The notes under the pieces were generated by a model, which did no database searches, was not told the DNA's origin, and worked only from the letters and a program-made list of their open reading frames with translations. A DNA stretch of 7,172 bases, taken from positions 206,897 through 214,068 of the forward strand of contig DAHH01000016.1 of assembly GCA_002498385.1 (NCBI GenBank). The letters are read 5' to 3'. The translations under genes and the position numbers were made by a program. The stretch comes from Methanobacterium sp. UBA410 (lineage in GTDB: Archaea > Methanobacteriota > Methanobacteria > Methanobacteriales > Methanobacteriaceae). Of this stretch, positions 5,951 through 7,172 are shown in pieces; positions within the stretch are counted from its first letter, which is position 1, and every line of letters starts with the position of its first letter.

Positions 5951-5958
5951 AAGGGGGA
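5951..5958 (+). promoter_or_regulatory. Ribosome binding site pointing to an ATA start
   Basis: AAGGGGGA can pair with the archaeal anti-Shine-Dalgarno 3'-UCCUCC over six bases with one G-U wobble. It ends 7 bases before ATA 5966, the expected start position of the PHP gene. Confidence 0.55.
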
Positions 5959-5965
5959 CTCCACC

Positions 5966-6631
5966 ATAAAAAAAAGAATTGATCTTCACACACACAGCAT
6001 ATTCAGTGATGGAGAGCTTTTACCATCTGAAATTGCAAGAAGAGCAAGTGTGCTGGACCATGAAGCAGTTGCAATAACTGATCACGTTGATGCATCTAAC
6101 ATAGACTGTGTTGGAAGGATAATAAAAGCGGTTACAGATATAAGGGACAACTGGGACATAGAAGTCGTACCTGGAGCTGAGATAACCCACGCCCCATCTG
6201 AAATCATTGAAAAGCTTGCAGATCAGGCCAAGAATCTTGGGGCTGAGATCGTGGTTGTACACGGTGAGACCATAGTGGAACCCGTGATTGAGGGAACCAA
6301 TTTAAAGGCTGTAAACTGCCCTGAAGTTGATATACTGGCACATCCTGGGCTTATAACAGTTGAAGAAGCAGAAATAGCAAAAGAAAATGATGTGGCTCTG
6401 GAGTTAAGTTCAAGGAGGGGGCACTGCCTTGGGAACGGCCACGTTGCAAGGGTTGCAATGGAAGTTGGTGCAGACCTCGTTGTTGACACAGACACCCACA
6501 TGCCAGAGGATTTAATATCCTATGAAACTGCTTACAAAGTGGCTTTAGGAGCAGGACTTCCTAAAAAAGAGATTGAAAAGGTTTTAAAGGATAATCCTAC
6601 TAAAATATTGAAAAGAAAAGGGATATTATAA
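5966..6631 (+). CDS. PHP-domain metal-dependent phosphoesterase, apparent ATA start
   Basis: A 221-aa PHP-superfamily hydrolase (histidinol-phosphatase-like domain); the substrate cannot be assigned from sequence. From codon 5966 the N-terminus reads KKRIDLHTHSIFSDGE, the canonical PHP motif I (H8, H10, D15). Further candidate metal ligands follow: ITDH (H40), GAE (E72), VVHGE (H99), LAHPG (H126) and DTDTH (D176, H178). The full ligand set is thus present only if translation begins upstream of H8. No ATG, GTG or TTG exists in frame between the stop at 5936-5938 and GTG 6050. ATA 5966 has a ribosome binding site at the right distance and lies where family members normally begin. Starting at GTG 6050 (193 aa) would remove motif I. 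Options are a true ATA start, a sequence error (ATG read as ATA), or a recent start-codon mutation. It is divergent from pantoate kinase; a functional link is not established. Confidence 0.82.
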   Translation: MKKRIDLHTHSIFSDGELLPSEIARRASVLDHEAVAITDHVDASNIDCVGRIIKAVTDIRDNWDIEVVPGAEITHAPSEIIEKLADQAKNLGAEIVVVHGETIVEPVIEGTNLKAVNCPEVDILAHPGLITVEEAEIAKENDVALELSSRRGHCLGNGHVARVAMEVGADLVVDTDTHMPEDLISYETAYKVALGAGLPKKEIEKVLKDNPTKILKRKGIL

Positions 6632-6716
6632 GTAAACAGGAAAAAATTTAAAAGCTCCTCCTACCAAAATTGTATCCCCAACCTAATTAACCCCCATTAA
6701 AACAATTTTAAATCTT

Positions 6717-6759
6717 TTCTCCTTAACTCTAAATCTTCTCTTCTCCTTAACTCTAAATC
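6717..6759 (+). repeat. Tandem 19-bp direct repeat, 24-base period
   Basis: TTCTCCTTAACTCTAAATC is found at 6717-6735 and identically at 6741-6759, separated by TTCTC. The surrounding sequence is T-rich and lies 85-130 bases after the PHP stop. The core TTAACTCTAAATC resembles the repeat at 4737-4771. Function unknown; it may be part of a 3' processing/termination region or a slippage product. Confidence 0.75.
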
Positions 6760-6780
6760 ATCCCAATCTTGTGTACCACA

Positions 6781-6810
6781 TTTTAATTTTATTTAAACTT
6801 TTTAATTTTT
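6781..6810 (+). terminator. T-rich tract downstream of the PHP gene
   Basis: This stretch is about three-quarters T, with T5 runs at 6799-6803 and 6806-6810. It is the most terminator-like part of the 6632-6906 spacer, although about 150 bases beyond the stop. A CTGCA/TGCAG dyad (6811-6827) follows. Confidence 0.3.
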
Positions 6811-6858
6811 CTGCAATCTCAGTGCAGCCCTTCCAATACAGTAGCATAATAACGGACA

Positions 6859-6870
6859 ATAATATTAATA
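6859..6870 (+). promoter_or_regulatory. Possible TATA-like box upstream of the small membrane protein gene
   Basis: ATAATATTAATA lies about 37 bases before the ATG at 6907, predicting a leader of some 15-20 bases that would include the GGGGTGGG ribosome binding region. The match to the TATA consensus is only fair. Confidence 0.3.
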
Positions 6871-6906
6871 CCTTCAAATCACAAAGTAAAATAGTGGGGT
6901 GGGATT

Positions 6907-7059
6907 ATGAATGAAAAAGTTATGGGAATCTGTTACATCATTGTGGCTGTTTTAATACTTGTTGTAAAGTATGCAGTGCCTCAGTTTTTTGACGTGCTCA
7001 TATGGTTGGTTGCAATTGGGCTTTTAATAGGAGGTGTTTACTTCCTCTTAAGAGAGTGA
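6907..7059 (+). CDS. Small two-helix membrane protein of unknown function
   Basis: The predicted product is 50 aa: a short polar start (MNEKV), a first hydrophobic segment at about residues 7-20 (ICYIIVAVLILVV), a linker with charged and helix-breaking residues (KYAVPQFFD, 21-29), and a second segment at about 30-48 (VLIWLVAIGLLIGGVYFLL), ending in basic-acidic RE. This is a membrane hairpin with no enzymatic motif. GGGGTGGG at 6896-6903 is a plausible ribosome binding region just ahead of the ATG. I do not recognise the family. The composition is too ordered for a random AT-rich frame, and the start, helices and stop fit together, so I consider it real. It is followed one base later by a possible micro-ORF. 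Confidence 0.7.
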   Translation: MNEKVMGICYIIVAVLILVVKYAVPQFFDVLIWLVAIGLLIGGVYFLLRE

Positions 7060-7060
7060 A

Positions 7061-7153
7061 ATGAGGGTAAATAAAATGGGAAGGTTAGATCATAGATTAA
7101 AAAGCAGATTAATAATAATTGACACACCAGACGACTTAAAAAATAAGACTTAA
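7061..7153 (+). CDS. Possible micro-ORF after the small membrane protein
   Basis: An open frame of 30 codons starts one base after the preceding stop; an internal ATG at 7076 gives a 25-residue version beginning MGRLDHRLKSRLI. GAGGGT at 7063-7068, 7 bases ahead of 7076, is a reasonable ribosome binding site and favours the shorter form. The peptide has a basic N-terminal half and an acidic stretch (DTPDD), with no recognised domain. Tight spacing suggests cotranscription with the 50-aa gene. Length alone gives little support, so this is tentative. Confidence 0.3.
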   Translation: MRVNKMGRLDHRLKSRLIIIDTPDDLKNKT

Positions 7154-7172
7154 AAAAAAAGAATTAAAAAAA

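Noticed and set aside
5715..5969. 84-codon plus-strand frame opposite the pantoate kinase N-terminus
   Set aside because: It is antisense to the conserved GHMP domain and resembles no protein family. It also overlaps the PHP initiation region in a different frame.
6050..6631. PHP gene taken as starting at GTG 6050 (193 aa)
   Set aside because: This start removes the His-x-His and Asp of PHP motif I, which are clearly encoded in frame just upstream, and no good ribosome binding site precedes it.
6717..6759. CRISPR-like array
   Set aside because: There are only two copies, with a 5-base gap instead of a unique spacer, and no cas genes are nearby.

Overview
The window looks like chromosomal DNA of a methanogenic archaeon, most likely from the order Methanobacteriales (Methanobacterium-like). 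This is inferred from gene content: archaeal SRP19, an archaeal-type pantoate kinase, an archaeal DHH/RecJ-like protein, and a cobA-hemD pair that feeds corrinoid/F430 synthesis. AT-rich TATA-like promoters and GGTGA-type ribosome binding sites agree with this. Nothing in the window looks like a mobile element, CRISPR array, rRNA or tRNA. It is mostly housekeeping sequence, and the interest lies in start sites and intergenic structure.

Layout. 1-143 is the upstream region of the first operon, with two small dyads. 144-1660 is a two-gene operon, cobA then hemD, joined by an ATGA overlap. The order of action is hemD (uroporphyrinogen III formation) then cobA (methylation to precorrin-2). 1772-2044 encodes SRP19, behind a TATA-like box and a perfect GTTAAC-containing inverted repeat. 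2045-2375 is a 331-base AT-rich spacer. 2376-3806 encodes a RecJ-like DHH phosphoesterase, followed at 3870-4658 by a winged-helix regulator with an uncharacterised C-terminal domain. 4659-4936 is the spacer between convergent genes. It holds T-tracts, a degenerate pyrimidine-rich repeat and competing hairpins. 4937-5887 on the minus strand is pantoate kinase of archaeal coenzyme A synthesis. Divergent from it, a PHP-domain phosphoesterase occupies 5966-6631. 6632-6906 is a T-rich spacer with a perfect 19-bp tandem repeat. The window closes with a 50-residue two-helix membrane protein (6907-7059) and a possible micro-ORF (7061-7153).

The strongest unusual observation is the PHP gene. Its reading frame carries the family's essential N-terminal His-x-His metal motif, but no ATG, GTG or TTG lies upstream of that motif. 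The only well-placed codon is ATA at 5966, seven bases after an AAGGGGGA ribosome binding site. A start at the first conventional codon (GTG 6050) would delete the metal site. Pantoate kinase and the winged-helix gene also have better starts than their longest open frames suggest. Other points worth checking are the GTTAAC repeat before SRP19, a dyad between the divergent promoters at 5906-5941, and a TTAACTYTAAATC motif repeated downstream of two plus-strand genes. I see no convincing new defence or mobile system here.
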